A stretch of 64,000 nt of DNA from an uncultured Oscillospiraceae bacterium. GTDB lineage: Bacteria > Bacillota > Clostridia > Oscillospirales > Oscillospiraceae. The notes below the pieces were generated by a model. That model was given only the letters and a program-made list of their open reading frames with translations. It ran no database searches and was not told the DNA's origin. This document shows positions 8,450 through 18,117 of the stretch, one piece after another (position 1 is the first letter of the stretch; the number at the start of each line of letters is the position of its first letter). The position numbers and the translations under genes are program-made. Where the stretch lies: contig CALWVZ010000004.1 of the NCBI GenBank assembly GCA_944385125.1, positions 1-64,000 of the forward strand, written 5' to 3'.

Positions 8450-8839
8450 TCAGACCTTGTCGTTTTTCTGCTTGGCGATAAAGGCGTCCACCCGGTCCAT
8501 GACCTGGGGCACCAGGTCAATGATACGGTCCACGGTGTTGCTGGCGGGAGGAGTGACGTTTATCATTCTGACCACCCCATCCTTGATCACCAGGAAGCCG
8601 ATAGGGTCTATCTTCACGCCGGTAGCATTGCCGCCGCCGTAGGGGCGTTCATCGCCGGGCTTCTTGCCGCTGAACTCCACGCCGCCTCCGCCGAAGCCCA
8701 CGCTTATTCTGGAGATAGGAACCAGAGTTATACCGTCGGGAGTGTAGATGGGGTCGCCCACAACGGTGTCCACCTTGAGAATGTTCTTGACGCTCTCCAT
8801 AGTATTCTGCATCAAAGTTCCGATAGGGTTATTGTCCAT
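8450..8839 (-). CDS. ytfJ: Sporulation protein GerW/YtfJ
   Basis: 129 residues, close to the family's usual 130-150. It is recognised by VVGDPIYTPDGITLVPISRISVGF, the glycine-rich GGGGVEFSG, and GGNATGVKIDPIGFLVI. YtfJ/GerW is a forespore-expressed protein needed for L-alanine germination in Bacillus; its molecular activity is unclear. It overlaps the DUF2953 gene by 11 bases, and AAAGGA lies 10 bases before the ATG. Its presence supports a spore-forming host. Confidence 0.93.
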   Translation of the reverse strand: MDNNPIGTLMQNTMESVKNILKVDTVVGDPIYTPDGITLVPISRISVGFGGGGVEFSGKKPGDERPYGGGNATGVKIDPIGFLVIKDGVVRMINVTPPASNTVDRIIDLVPQVMDRVDAFIAKQKNDKV

Positions 8840-9578
8840 TAGAGTCCATCCTTTCCTCTTGCTGTATATTTTGTTCTGTATTCATTTCATTATCAGCATT
8901 TTTTCCCTCAAGGGTGGGGAGCTCTTCCCCGCTGCGTTTTCTTCTGCGTTTTTCTCTAAATAGACGCAGCTTATTTTTTATCAATATCCCCAGCGCTCCG
9001 AAAGCCAGGGCAAAAAGCATATGGAACACCTGGCCAATGCGTATCACCAGACAGACGCCAATATCTACCCTGGACTTATCCAGAGTGAAGTCTACCTCGG
9101 TGCGCACATCGCTGTCCTTCACAATAAAGCTGCGGCTGCATATCGGGGCCAGGGAGGAAAGGGCGGCGTTGACATAGTTATAAGCCATGGCCGTATTGTA
9201 AGGGTCGTCTCCCCCGGCCACATAGTGGAGCATGAACCTGTCCACGGTAAGCTTTCCAAATTTGCCCAGGCCCTTCAAAGCAGCCTTTGCAAGGGCCAGC
9301 TTTTCATCCATGTTCAGCTCCAGCTTTTTCCTGGGTTTCTGAGCTTTCTCGGCCTTGGGCTCCTTGGGTTTTTTCTCTTTTTTGGGCTTCTTTTCTTTCT
9401 GCGGCTTTGACTCGTCCCTGGGTTTCTTCGGCAGAAGTTTTATAAGCACGCCGCAGACCTTGGCGGAAAGGCCCAGCTGTCCTTCCACATAGCTCAGGTC
9501 CGCCCCCACCGGGATAAGCATTATCAGCACGATTATGCCGATAATAACGCCCAGCACAATCAACCAGACCAATTGCAT
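8829..9578 (-). CDS. DUF2953 membrane protein (YtfI-like)
   Basis: About 249 residues. One N-terminal transmembrane helix (LVWLIVLGVIIGIIVLIMLIPVG) is followed by a lysine-rich linker (residues about 55-90) and the DUF2953 region containing YVNAALSSLAPICSRSFIVKDSDVRTEVDFTLD. In Bacillus the homologue ytfI is next to ytfJ, as here. The function is unknown, but the pairing points to sporulation. A TGATG overlap with the scpB stop and GGAGG just upstream favour the ATG at 9578 over the GTG one codon earlier. Confidence 0.85.
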   Translation of the reverse strand: MQLVWLIVLGVIIGIIVLIMLIPVGADLSYVEGQLGLSAKVCGVLIKLLPKKPRDESKPQKEKKPKKEKKPKEPKAEKAQKPRKKLELNMDEKLALAKAALKGLGKFGKLTVDRFMLHYVAGGDDPYNTAMAYNYVNAALSSLAPICSRSFIVKDSDVRTEVDFTLDKSRVDIGVCLVIRIGQVFHMLFALAFGALGILIKNKLRLFREKRRRKRSGEELPTLEGKNADNEMNTEQNIQQEERMDSNGQ

Positions 9579-10195
9579 CACTCCTCCACAGTCTCCCCAG
9601 TGATCTCGCTTATGGATATCTGTTCTCTGTTGTTATCTCCCTGCAGCCTGTCTATGGCGGATTGCAGTTTCTCAATACCCTCGCCGTTGCTCATGTCTGG
9701 CAGCGGCGGCAGCTGAGACAGGCTGCTTATTCCCATGGTCCGCAAAAAAACGTCGGTGGTCCTGAACAGGGACGGGCGGCCCGGAGCCTCAAGGCGTCCA
9801 CATTCCTCAATAAGCCCACGCTCACAGAGCATGCCCACGGTGTAAGAGCTGTCCACGCCCCTGACCTGTTCCACGTAGGCCCTGGTCACAGGCTGGAAAT
9901 AGGCCACCACCGCCAGAGTCTCCAGCGCAGGCTGGGACAGGGCGGGAGCCTTTCTCTGCTCCATCACCTTGGAGATATAGGGAGCAAATTCCGGGGCAGA
10001 GCACATCTGGAGCTTATCCTCCAGGCGCAGTATCCTCATGCCTCTCTGCCGGGAGCTGTATTGCTCCTGTAGCTCGGCGGCAGCTGCGGATATCTCCTCC
10101 TCGCTGACCCCCAAAACAAGCGACAGCCGTGCAATTGGCACACTATCCCCTGAGGCGAAAAGTATGGCTTCTATCACAGATACAATGTCAATCAT
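9578..10195 (-). CDS. scpB: Segregation and condensation protein B
   Basis: 205 residues. A winged-helix protein that forms the SMC-ScpA-ScpB condensin complex for chromosome compaction and segregation. Diagnostic segments are IEAILFASGDSV at the N-terminus, ALETLAVVAYFQPVTRAYVEQVRGVDS, and LCERGLIEECGRLEAPGRPSLFRTTDVFL. It lies 3 bases after scpA and overlaps the next gene, so it is co-transcribed and probably translationally coupled. Confidence 0.96.
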   Translation of the reverse strand: MIDIVSVIEAILFASGDSVPIARLSLVLGVSEEEISAAAAELQEQYSSRQRGMRILRLEDKLQMCSAPEFAPYISKVMEQRKAPALSQPALETLAVVAYFQPVTRAYVEQVRGVDSSYTVGMLCERGLIEECGRLEAPGRPSLFRTTDVFLRTMGISSLSQLPPLPDMSNGEGIEKLQSAIDRLQGDNNREQISISEITGETVEE

Positions 10196-10198
10196 GCT

Positions 10199-10978
10199 TT
10201 ACTCCAGAATCTTCTCCATTATCTCGTCCACATCGCCGCCGGCAAACTCCAGGATATAATCCTCCCCGCAGCGGTCTATGTGGATGCTGCCCATGCTGCA
10301 AAGCTCCAGTATGGACATAAAGGTGGCCACAAGCTCCGAGCGGGAGCGGCAGCTCCTGTACAGCTCATGAAGAGAGCTGCTGCCGTTTTTAAGTCTCAGC
10401 AGCACCTGCCGGCTTTTGTCCCTGACGCTGTATATTATCCGCTTGGGCACCGCCTGGCTGATATCCGGCTCCGGGGCTTTGCCTCCTCTGGAATAGATAC
10501 TGTACAGAGCCTTCAGCAGATCCACCGGCTCATGGAGGTACTCATATTCTCTGGAGCTTCTGGGCAGAGGCTCCGGCAGCTTTGCATAGTACTGAAGCCC
10601 CAGCTCCGAGGCCTTTTTCAGCTCCGGGACGATTTGCTGCACAGCGGCAAAGATATCCCTGCATTTCAGCTGCTCCAGGGATTCCATCAGCACCTCCAGC
10701 TCGGAGACTTCCTTGTCCCCCGCCAGGAGCGTACGGGTCTTGATGTAAAGCAGGTGGGCAGCCATCTGCACGAACTCGCTGGCAATGTCCATGTCCATGC
10801 TCTGCATCTTGTCCAGGTATTCCAGATATTGGTCCAGGATGTCCGCTATCCTGATATCCCTGATTTCTATTTTGTTTTTTGAAAGGAGCATCAGGATGAG
10901 GCTCAGGGGCCCATCAAAATCCTGAAGCTCGTTTTTTTCTTTGACTATGCCTTCCAGAAAGAAATTAGGATTTTCCAT
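10199..10978 (-). CDS. scpA: Segregation and condensation protein A
   Basis: About 259 residues. It is the kleisin subunit that bridges the SMC heads. The N-terminal DFDGPLSLILMLLSKNKIEIRDIRIADILDQYLEYL is the standard ScpA motif and the C-terminal winged helix is present. Two starts compete: GTG at 10984 and ATG at 10978. The ATG is preferred on spacing to GTGAG, with modest confidence. It follows the site-2 protease gene directly. Confidence 0.95.
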   Translation of the reverse strand: MENPNFFLEGIVKEKNELQDFDGPLSLILMLLSKNKIEIRDIRIADILDQYLEYLDKMQSMDMDIASEFVQMAAHLLYIKTRTLLAGDKEVSELEVLMESLEQLKCRDIFAAVQQIVPELKKASELGLQYYAKLPEPLPRSSREYEYLHEPVDLLKALYSIYSRGGKAPEPDISQAVPKRIIYSVRDKSRQVLLRLKNGSSSLHELYRSCRSRSELVATFMSILELCSMGSIHIDRCGEDYILEFAGGDVDEIMEKILE

Positions 10979-10984
10979 CAGCAC

Positions 10985-11689
10985 TCACATATAAAAGAGA
11001 GATATTATTCCGGCGCAGGCAGCCTGAGCCAGAGGAACGAGCCATGAGTATACCATGTCAATAGCGTAGTTCAGCGGCTTTCCAAGCACGCCTGTGGCCA
11101 CCAGGATGAGCATGATTATCCCGCCGTAGCGCTCATAGTGCATCAGCTTGTAGTAGTCCTCATCTTTAAGCAGGGAAAAAAGCACCTTGGAGCCGTCCAG
11201 AGGCGGGATGGGAAGAAGGTTGAAAATACCCAGGCCTATGCTCAAAACAGCGGTGAGCTGTATCATCTGCAAAAAATACCGGCCGGCGCTGCTTTGGTTC
11301 AGAGGAATAAAAGCCGCTCCATAGATCAGCATAAAAACGGCCGCAATTATAAGGTTGCTCAGCGGCCCGGCCAGAGCCGTCACCGCCATGCCCCGCTTAG
11401 GGTTTTTGAATTTATACATATTCACCGGCACGGGCTTTGCCCAGCCCACGTGGAAAACCAGCATCATCAGAAGACCCACCGGGTCCAGGTGCTTCAGGGG
11501 ATTGAGGCTGAGCCGTCCCCTGTTTTTGGCGGTGTCGTCCCCCAGCTTATAGGCAACCAGGCCGTGGCTGAGCTCGTGGAGAGTGATACAGAGAAGGGAG
11601 GGTATCACCCCGAGAAGTATGCTCAGGATATAAGTAAAATCAAAACCGTCCCAAAAGGATTGAACGCCGTCTATAGGAGCCACCTCCAA
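10985..11689 (-). CDS. Site-2 protease family membrane metalloprotease (M50)
   Basis: 234 residues with four to six membrane segments. The zinc motif HELSHG lies in the first core helix and the third ligand in LLPIPPLDGSKVL, matching rhomboid-independent S2P proteases of the M50B group. It is common next to scpA in Clostridia; the substrate is unknown. The start is awkward: the only standard codons are TTG (11689) or GTG (11683), yet a perfect GGAGGT overlaps them and points at an in-frame ATA (11674). It is first in the operon, just after a good promoter. Confidence 0.88.
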   Translation of the reverse strand: MEVAPIDGVQSFWDGFDFTYILSILLGVIPSLLCITLHELSHGLVAYKLGDDTAKNRGRLSLNPLKHLDPVGLLMMLVFHVGWAKPVPVNMYKFKNPKRGMAVTALAGPLSNLIIAAVFMLIYGAAFIPLNQSSAGRYFLQMIQLTAVLSIGLGIFNLLPIPPLDGSKVLFSLLKDEDYYKLMHYERYGGIIMLILVATGVLGKPLNYAIDMVYSWLVPLAQAACAGIISLFYM

Positions 11690-11698
11690 TTTGAAAAT

Positions 11699-11727
11699 AT
11701 TCTAACAAAATTGAATAGAAATTACAA
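11699..11727 (-). promoter_or_regulatory. Promoter of the site-2 protease / scpAB operon
   Basis: Minus-strand -35 TTGTAA (11722-11727) and -10 TAGAAT (11699-11704) with a 17-base spacer, about 15 bases before the first coding positions. The transcript leader would be very short. Confidence 0.6.
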
Positions 11728-11756
11728 GAGCGAAGCAGAATTTTTGCCTCGCTCTT
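11726..11756 (-). terminator. Terminator after ysxC
   Basis: A 12-position stem with one mismatch (AAGAGCGAAGCA against 11745-11756) and a 7-base loop, a few bases after the ysxC stop. The T-rich tract is weak. It overlaps the -35 of the next promoter. Confidence 0.6.
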
Positions 11757-11763
11757 ATACAAA

Positions 11764-12354
11764 CTATATAAGATTGACTATCTGGGAGAGGAGATTTTCC
11801 CTGCCTTGGCCCTTTTCTGCGGAGAAAGGAATGAGCAAAACCTCCTCCGGCAGCTCAAGGGTACGGCGAATAAGCTCCAGGTTGGGCTCAATTTCGCTTT
11901 TCTTCAGCTTGTCCAGTTTGTTGGCCACAACCACCAGGGCGCAGCCGGAGGACTTGAACCACTGGGCCATGGTGACGTCGTCTGCCGTGGGCTTGTGGCG
12001 TGCGTCCACGATCATCACCCCCAGGTCGATAAGCCTCGGTTGGGCGAAGAAATCCTCCATCAGCTTTCCCCAGCGCACTCTTTCGCTCTGAGAGACCTTG
12101 GCATAGCCGTAACCCGGCAGGTCCACAAAATAGAGCTTCTCATCTATGCAGAAGTAATTCACATGGACCGTCTTGCCGGGGGACGCCCCCACCCTGGCGA
12201 AATTTTTCCTGTTGAGCAGCCGGTTTATCACAGAGGACTTGCCCACGTTGGATTTGCCTGCAAAAACAACGCTGGGCATTGAGCTGCGGATGAACTGGGC
12301 CGGGGATGCGGCGGATTTTATAAACTCCGCCTTGTTCACGTTCAGTCCCGCCAT
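11764..12354 (-). CDS. ysxC: Ribosome biogenesis GTPase YsxC/EngB
   Basis: 196 residues, the normal length. It is a GTPase needed for late assembly of the 50S subunit. The G1 motif is GKSNVGKSS, G3 is DLPGYGYAKVS (a signature of this family), and G4 is NKLDKLKKSE. It starts just after the lon stop with AGGTGGG before the ATG, as in the conserved Firmicute lon-ysxC pair. Confidence 0.97.
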   Translation of the reverse strand: MAGLNVNKAEFIKSAASPAQFIRSSMPSVVFAGKSNVGKSSVINRLLNRKNFARVGASPGKTVHVNYFCIDEKLYFVDLPGYGYAKVSQSERVRWGKLMEDFFAQPRLIDLGVMIVDARHKPTADDVTMAQWFKSSGCALVVVANKLDKLKKSEIEPNLELIRRTLELPEEVLLIPFSAEKGQGRENLLSQIVNLI

Positions 12355-12361
12355 GGCCCAC

Positions 12362-14752
12362 CTACTGTCTCACGGCGCAGCGCTCACTGCCCAGTATGCC
12401 GGGAGCCGTGCACAGGGCCAGCTCCTCTTCCCCGCTGCGCACCAGAGCCAGGTTCAGCACATTGTCCACATGCTCCGTAGGCACGAAGTTGAGCTGCTTT
12501 CTCACCAGGGGGTCTATCTTCTCCAGGTCAGGCTCGTTCTCGGCGGGTATTATAACGGTCTTGACCCCGGCCCTCAGGGCCGCCATGGTCTTCTCCCTCA
12601 GTCCCCCTATGGCCATCACCCGGCCTCTCAGGCTTATCTCGCCGGTCATGGCGATGTCATGGCGCACCGGGATACCCGTGAGGGCGGATATCATGGCAAT
12701 GGTCATGGTGATGCCGGCGGAGGGACCGTCCTTGGGGACGGCGCCCTCGGGGAAGTGGATGTGTATATCCTTTTTCTTATGGAAGTCCGGGTCTATGCCC
12801 AGCATATCCGCCCGGCTGCGTATGTAGCTGAGAGCGGCCCTGGCAGACTCCTTCATAACGTCTCCCAGGTTGCCGGTGAGTTCCAGATGGCCGGAGCCGT
12901 CCATAACGACCACTTCCACATCCAGCACTTCACCGCCCACTGAGGTGTAGGCCAGGCCTCTCACCAGGCCCACCTCATCCCGCAGCCGCAGCTCGTCGGC
13001 CTTGTACTTGGCCGGGCCCAGGACGCTCTCCAGCTGACCGGCCTTCAGGCTCAGGCTCTTGAACTTCTCCTCAGCTATTCCGCTGGCGGCCTTGCGGCAG
13101 GCGGCGGCTATCTCCCGTTCCAGAAGCCTGACGCCGGACTCCCGGGTGTAGGAACGGATCATCTCCCGCACTGCGGCGTCCTCTATACGCAGCTGGTTTG
13201 CTCTCAGCCCGTGCTTTTTCCGCTGCTTGGGTATAAGGTGCTCTTTGGCTATCTGGAGCTTTTCCTCGTCGGTATAGCTGCTGAGCTCTATTATCTCCAT
13301 CCTGTCCAGCAGGGCTCTGGGTATAGTGTCCAGAGAGTTGGCGGTGGTGATAAAGAACACCTCGGACAGATCGAAGGGTATCTCCAGGAAATTGTCCCTG
13401 AAGGCGTAGTTCTGCTCTCCGTCAAAGGCTTCCAGCAGGGCGGCGGAGGGATCTCCCCGGTAGTCGGAAGCCAGCTTGTCGATCTCGTCCAGGACCATCA
13501 GGGGGTTGCAGCTGCCTGCCTGGATGATGCCGCTGATGATGCGGCCGGGCATGGAGCCTATGTAAGTGCGCCGGTGGCCCCGGATCTCCGCCTCATCGTG
13601 GACGCCGCCCAGGGAAATGCGCACCAGCTTACGGTTGGTGGCTCTGGCGATGCTCTGGGCGATGCTGGTCTTGCCGGTGCCGGGAGGGCCCACCAGGCAG
13701 ATAAGGCCGCCCTTTATATCCGGGCTAAGCTGCTTTACTGCCAGATATTCGCAGATGCGCTCCTTCACCTTTTCCAGGCCGTAGTGCTCATCGTCCAGGA
13801 TCTTTCTGGCCCTGGCGATGTTTATGGTCTCCTGGGTCTTCTTGCCCCAGGGTATTTCCAGACAAGTGTCCAGATAGCTGCGGATCACCGCCGCCTCGGA
13901 GGAGCCGAAGGGCTGCTTGGAGAGCCTGCCCAGCTCCTTGTTCAGGCGGGCCTTTATCTCCTCGCTCACAGGCAGGGCTTCTATCCTGCTGCGGTAGGTC
14001 TCGATGTCGTCGTCCTCGCCCAGCTCAGCCTGGATGACCTTCATTTCCTCCCGGAGATAGTACTCCCGCTGATTGCGGTTCATAGCCTCCTGAGTGGCCT
14101 CGTTCAGCTCTTTTTCAATGCTCAGGACCTCCAGCTCGGCGTTGAGCAGCTTGCAGAGCAGAGCCATCCTGCGGCTGGGGTAGAGTTCCTCCAATATGCG
14201 CTGCTTATCCTCCATGGCAAAGTGGACGTTCTGGGCCACATAGTTGGATACATAGCCGGGGTTAGGATTGGCCAGCAGGTTCAGCAGCTGCTCGTTTATC
14301 ATATCCTGGTTGAAGTGGATATACTCCTCAAAGAGGGAGATACAGTTTCTCAGCAGAGCCTCTTTCCTGGCGGCTCCCACCCTTTCCTCCTTGTCCGGCA
14401 GAGGGATTATCTCGGCGGTATAGCCCTTGGGGTCACAGTTGACGCTGAGGGATTTAGCCCTGTATAGGCCCTCCACCATCACCCGGCATACGCTGCCACG
14501 GGGCTGGCGCAGCTGCTGGCGGATACGGCAGACGGTGCCCACCTGGTAGATATCCTCCTCCTGGGGCATATCTGCAGTGAGGTTCTTCTGGGTAGACAGG
14601 AAGATGAGCTGCCCGTATTTTGCCGCCATGGCAAGAGCGCCCACGGAGGCCTGGCGCTCCACATCGAAAGTCAGCAGCATTTCGGGAAATACGTGCAGGC
14701 CTCTCAGGGCCAGCATGGGCAGGGTCTTGGTTTGAATACTGTTGTCGGTCAT
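12362..14752 (-). CDS. lon: ATP-dependent protease La
   Basis: 796 residues, full length. Residues 1-200 form the substrate-binding LAN domain, the AAA+ module carries Walker [10 protein letters not shown] near residue 350 and LDEIDKL, and the C-terminal protease has the Ser678-Lys721 dyad ([16 protein letters not shown]). It degrades misfolded and regulatory proteins in the cytoplasm. AAAGGAGG lies before the ATG. It follows clpX by 28 bases and probably shares its transcript. Confidence 0.98.
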   Translation of the reverse strand: MTDNSIQTKTLPMLALRGLHVFPEMLLTFDVERQASVGALAMAAKYGQLIFLSTQKNLTADMPQEEDIYQVGTVCRIRQQLRQPRGSVCRVMVEGLYRAKSLSVNCDPKGYTAEIIPLPDKEERVGAARKEALLRNCISLFEEYIHFNQDMINEQLLNLLANPNPGYVSNYVAQNVHFAMEDKQRILEELYPSRRMALLCKLLNAELEVLSIEKELNEATQEAMNRNQREYYLREEMKVIQAELGEDDDIETYRSRIEALPVSEEIKARLNKELGRLSKQPFGSSEAAVIRSYLDTCLEIPWGKKTQETINIARARKILDDEHYGLEKVKERICEYLAVKQLSPDIKGGLICLVGPPGTGKTSIAQSIARATNRKLVRISLGGVHDEAEIRGHRRTYIGSMPGRIISGIIQAGSCNPLMVLDEIDKLASDYRGDPSAALLEAFDGEQNYAFRDNFLEIPFDLSEVFFITTANSLDTIPRALLDRMEIIELSSYTDEEKLQIAKEHLIPKQRKKHGLRANQLRIEDAAVREMIRSYTRESGVRLLEREIAAACRKAASGIAEEKFKSLSLKAGQLESVLGPAKYKADELRLRDEVGLVRGLAYTSVGGEVLDVEVVVMDGSGHLELTGNLGDVMKESARAALSYIRSRADMLGIDPDFHKKKDIHIHFPEGAVPKDGPSAGITMTIAMISALTGIPVRHDIAMTGEISLRGRVMAIGGLREKTMAALRAGVKTVIIPAENEPDLEKIDPLVRKQLNFVPTEHVDNVLNLALVRSGEEELALCTAPGILGSERCAVRQ

Positions 14753-14780
14753 ATTGTCCTCCTTTCCGGAGATGGGCCGC

Positions 14781-16031
14781 TCAGCTTTGGCGGTGCTCCA
14801 CGATGGGCTCTGCGCCCTGGTTCACAGACTGAGCGGTAATGATTATCTTGCTGGCGCTGGAGTCGGAGGGCACGGAGTACATCACATCTGTCATGACGCC
14901 CTCCATGACGCTTCTAAGACCTCTTGCGCCTATCTTCATGGCGATGGCCTTGTCGGCAATGGCCTCCAGGGCCTCGTCCTGATATTCCAGCTCCACGTTG
15001 TCCATGGCCATGAGGGAGCGGTACTGCTTGGTCATGGCGTTTTTGGGCTCGGTGAGTATACGCACCAGATCGTCCCGGTTCAGGCTCTCCAGGCTGGCCA
15101 CTACCGGCAGACGGCCGATGAGCTCTGGAATGATACCGAACTGCAGCAGGTCGTGCTGCTGGACCTGGGCAAATATCTCCCCCAGGTCCCGGTCGGCCCG
15201 GCTTCTTATCTCGGCGCCGAAGCCCATGGTCTTTTTGTCGGTGCGCTTTTCTATTATCTTATCCAGGCCGTCGAAGGCTCCGCCGCAGATGAACAGGATG
15301 TTGGTGGTATCCACCTGGATGAACTCCTGATGGGGGTGCTTGCGTCCGCCCTGGGGCGGGACGTTTGCCACGGTGCCCTCCAGCAGTTTCAGCAGGGCCT
15401 GCTGCACGCCCTCGCCGGAGACGTCTCTGGTGATGGAGGTGTTCTCGCTCTTGCGGGCTATCTTGTCGATCTCGTCGATGTAAATGATTCCCTTCTGGGC
15501 TCTCTCCACGTCGAAATCCGCAGCCTGCAAAAGCTTCAGTATCACGTTCTCCACGTCCTCGCCCACATAACCCGCCTCGGTGAGGGTAGTGGCGTCGGCG
15601 ATGGCAAAGGGCACATCCAGCATCTTGGCCATGGTCTGGGCGAAGAGAGTCTTGCCGCTGCCGGTGGGGCCGATGAGCAGGATGTTGCTCTTTTGCAGCT
15701 CCACCTCATCCTCCACAGGATGGAGGATGCGCTTATAGTGGTTGTATACCGCCACGGACAGCACCTTTTTCGCCCTGTCCTGGCCTATAACATAGTCGTC
15801 CAGCCTGGCCTTTATCTGCATGGGCTTAGGGAGCTTTGCAAACTCCAGAGGCAGCCCGTCGTAGCCGGTGAGCCGGGCCCCCTCCTCAGCCTCGCCCACA
15901 ATACTGGCGCACATGCGCACGCACTCGTCGCAGATATAGCAGTTGTTGCCGGCTATCATCCGCTCCACCAGGGACTGGGGCTTGCCGCAAAAAGAGCATC
16001 TTATGCTTCTTCTGTCTTCATTTCTAGCCAT
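14781..16031 (-). CDS. clpX: ClpX ATPase, specificity subunit of ClpXP
   Basis: 416 residues. The N-terminal zinc finger is Cys12-Cys15-Cys34-Cys37, the AAA+ Walker A is GPTGSGKTL, and the IGF-type ClpP-binding loop region reads KTMGFGAEI. It unfolds tagged proteins and feeds them to ClpP, encoded just upstream. The internal [10 protein letters not shown] segment is typical. GAGGGGATAAC provides the ribosome site. A strong hairpin separates it from clpP and may adjust the two protein levels. Confidence 0.98.
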   Translation of the reverse strand: MARNEDRRSIRCSFCGKPQSLVERMIAGNNCYICDECVRMCASIVGEAEEGARLTGYDGLPLEFAKLPKPMQIKARLDDYVIGQDRAKKVLSVAVYNHYKRILHPVEDEVELQKSNILLIGPTGSGKTLFAQTMAKMLDVPFAIADATTLTEAGYVGEDVENVILKLLQAADFDVERAQKGIIYIDEIDKIARKSENTSITRDVSGEGVQQALLKLLEGTVANVPPQGGRKHPHQEFIQVDTTNILFICGGAFDGLDKIIEKRTDKKTMGFGAEIRSRADRDLGEIFAQVQQHDLLQFGIIPELIGRLPVVASLESLNRDDLVRILTEPKNAMTKQYRSLMAMDNVELEYQDEALEAIADKAIAMKIGARGLRSVMEGVMTDVMYSVPSDSSASKIIITAQSVNQGAEPIVEHRQS

Positions 16032-16051
16032 ATGTTATCCCCTCTTAAAAC

Positions 16052-16077
16052 TATGGGGGAACTGCCGTTCCCCCATA
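16052..16077 (-). terminator. Intrinsic terminator/attenuator between clpP and clpX
   Basis: A perfect 11-bp stem (TATGGGGGAAC/GTTCCCCCATA) with a 4-base loop, followed on the minus strand by AGTTTTAA. It lies right after the clpP stop and before the clpX ribosome site, so it likely allows only partial read-through. Confidence 0.7.
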
Positions 16078-16085
16078 AGAAAGTA

Positions 16086-16667
16086 TCAACGCTTATAGAT
16101 GACCTTATCTATGAGTCCGTAGTCCCTGGCTTCCTCTGCGGTCATAAAGTGGTCACGCTCACAGTCCCGCTCCACTTCTTCCACGGATTTGCCGGTGTTG
16201 CCGGCCAGGATGGAGTTGAGCTTTTTCTTTATCTTCAGTATCTGCTCGGCCTGTATCTGGATATCGGTGCACTGGCCCTGGCTGCCGCCGGAGGGCTGGT
16301 GTATCATGATCTCCGCATTGGGCAGAGCTATACGCTTGCCCTTGGCCCCTGAGGACAGGAGGAAGGCTCCCATGGAGGCGGCCATACCTATGCAGATGGT
16401 GGACACGTCCGGCTTGATATACTGCATTGTGTCGTATATAGCCAGGCCGGAGGTGACGCTGCCGCCGGGGCTGTTGATGTAGAACTGTATGTCCTTATCC
16501 GGGTCCTGGGCCTCCAGATATAGAAGCTGGGCCACCACAAGACTTGCGGTGGTGTCGTTGACCTCTTCCGACAGCATGACGATGCGGTCGTTGAGCAGTC
16601 TTGAGAAAATGTCATAAGAGCGCTCGCCTCTGCTGGTCTGCTCTACAACATATGGAACTAAACTCAT
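16086..16667 (-). CDS. clpP: ClpP protease subunit
   Basis: 193 residues from the start [10 protein letters not shown], matching the family length. The catalytic triad is Ser98 (GMAASMG), His123 (MIHQPSGG) and Asp172, exactly where expected. It forms the tetradecameric peptidase barrel that works with ClpX. The longer start at 16688 would add 7 residues that contain the ribosome site AAGGAGAG, so it was rejected. Confidence 0.98.
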   Translation of the reverse strand: MSLVPYVVEQTSRGERSYDIFSRLLNDRIVMLSEEVNDTTASLVVAQLLYLEAQDPDKDIQFYINSPGGSVTSGLAIYDTMQYIKPDVSTICIGMAASMGAFLLSSGAKGKRIALPNAEIMIHQPSGGSQGQCTDIQIQAEQILKIKKKLNSILAGNTGKSVEEVERDCERDHFMTAEEARDYGLIDKVIYKR

Positions 16668-16728
16668 TGTATTAAACTCTCCTTCCAAATATCAGCATCC
16701 AAGAGAGCATATCCTTATCGGCGGAAAA

Positions 16729-18021
16729 TTATTCAGCCTTATCCTGGGCCTTTTCCACCACAGCGCTGTCAATGATAATGTTGGTGGCGCGCTCCTTCTT
16801 CAGCTCTTCCTGGATAAACTCCTTGCTGAAATAGTTCTTCATGTCCTCCGCCTTGGCGCCGATGCCCTCGGCCACTTTCTTCATGTACTCCTCGGTGTCT
16901 TCCTGGGTGACTTCCATGTTCTCAGCCTTCACCACAGCCTCCAGGAGCAGCTCGGTCTTGACCTGCATCTCGGCGGAGGGGCGAATGGCAGCGGCGTCAA
17001 CGCCCATCATCTTCAGCAGGTCCTCCAGGGAGGTGTTCCTGTCGGTGAAGCCGAAGTTGGCGGCGTAATTGCGCACCATCTCCTCCAGCTTGTCGTCGAT
17101 CATGACGGCGGGAATGTCCACTGTCATGTTCTCGCAGGCCTTGCTGATGATCTCGGAGCGGAACTTATTGTCGGCCATCTCCTGCTGCTGCTTTTCCTGC
17201 TTTGCGCGGATATCGGCCTTATACTCGTCCAGAGTGTCGAACTCGGACACGTCCTTGGCGAACTCGTCGTCCAGCTCAGGCAGCTCCTTGGCGGAGAGGC
17301 TGTTGAGCTTTACCTTGAATACCACGGCCTTGCCGGCCAGGTCTGCCACATAGTCCTCAGGGAAGGTGATGTTCACGTCCTTCTCCTCGCCTATCTTCAT
17401 GCCCACTACCTGCTCCTCGAAGCCGGGGACGAAAGCGCCGGAGCCCAGCTCTAGGTCATAGCCTTCGGCCTTGCCGCCGTCAAAGCGCTCGCCGTCCAGA
17501 TAGCCGTCAAAGTCGATGTTGGCGGTGTCGCCCATCTGAGCCTCCCGGTCGTCCACGGTGAGGATACGGGCGCTGCGCTTGCGGGCAGCCTCCAGCTCCT
17601 TGTCCACGTCCTCGTCGCTGACCTTGACCTCATCTTTCTGGGCGCTGAGGCCCTTGTACTGGCCCAAAGTGACCTCGGGATAGAGGGTGACTTCAAAGGT
17701 GTATTCCACGGTGCGCTCTTCGGTGACCTTCACGTCGGAGATGGCGGGAGCGCCCACTATGCGCAGCTGGGACTCCTTCAGGCCCTGGTCGAAGGCCTTG
17801 GGAGCAAGCTCGTCCATAGCGTCCTGATAGAAGACCTCATGGCCGTACATGCCTTCAACAACTGCACGGGGGGCCTTGCCCTTGCGGAAACCGGGGATAT
17901 ATATAGAGCTCTTGTTCTTCAGGTAAGCGCCGTTGACTGCTGCTTCAAACTCGGCGGCGTCGGTCTCCACCTGAAAAGTAGCGGTATTATTCTCTTTTTT
18001 CTCAACATTCTTGACTGTCAT
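16729..18021 (-). CDS. tig: Trigger factor chaperone
   Basis: 430 residues. It is a ribosome-bound chaperone for nascent chains. The N-terminal ribosome-binding motif is GFRKGKAP (the conserved GFRxGKxP signature), the middle FKBP-like peptidyl-prolyl isomerase domain contains GDTANIDFDGYLDGERFDGG, and a long alpha-helical C-terminal domain follows. AGGAGGAAAG precedes the ATG. It heads the tig-clpP-clpX-lon block from its own promoter. Confidence 0.98.
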   Translation of the reverse strand: MTVKNVEKKENNTATFQVETDAAEFEAAVNGAYLKNKSSIYIPGFRKGKAPRAVVEGMYGHEVFYQDAMDELAPKAFDQGLKESQLRIVGAPAISDVKVTEERTVEYTFEVTLYPEVTLGQYKGLSAQKDEVKVSDEDVDKELEAARKRSARILTVDDREAQMGDTANIDFDGYLDGERFDGGKAEGYDLELGSGAFVPGFEEQVVGMKIGEEKDVNITFPEDYVADLAGKAVVFKVKLNSLSAKELPELDDEFAKDVSEFDTLDEYKADIRAKQEKQQQEMADNKFRSEIISKACENMTVDIPAVMIDDKLEEMVRNYAANFGFTDRNTSLEDLLKMMGVDAAAIRPSAEMQVKTELLLEAVVKAENMEVTQEDTEEYMKKVAEGIGAKAEDMKNYFSKEFIQEELKKERATNIIIDSAVVEKAQDKAE

Positions 18022-18061
18022 GTTTCTTTCCTCCTATATATGTGTCTGCACGCACTGTAGA

Positions 18062-18090
18062 ATAATAACAGATATCATCTGTAAAATCAA
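18062..18090 (-). promoter_or_regulatory. tig promoter with inverted repeat in the spacer
   Basis: Minus-strand -35 TTGATT (18085-18090) and -10 TATTAT (18062-18067) with a 17-base spacer. Almost the whole spacer is an inverted repeat, ACAGAT-ATC-ATCTGT (18068-18082). This is a good position for a repressor; it does not match CIRCE or the CtsR box. Confidence 0.6.
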
Positions 18091-18117
18091 TGACAAATTA
18101 ATGAATTTGCGCTTTTT

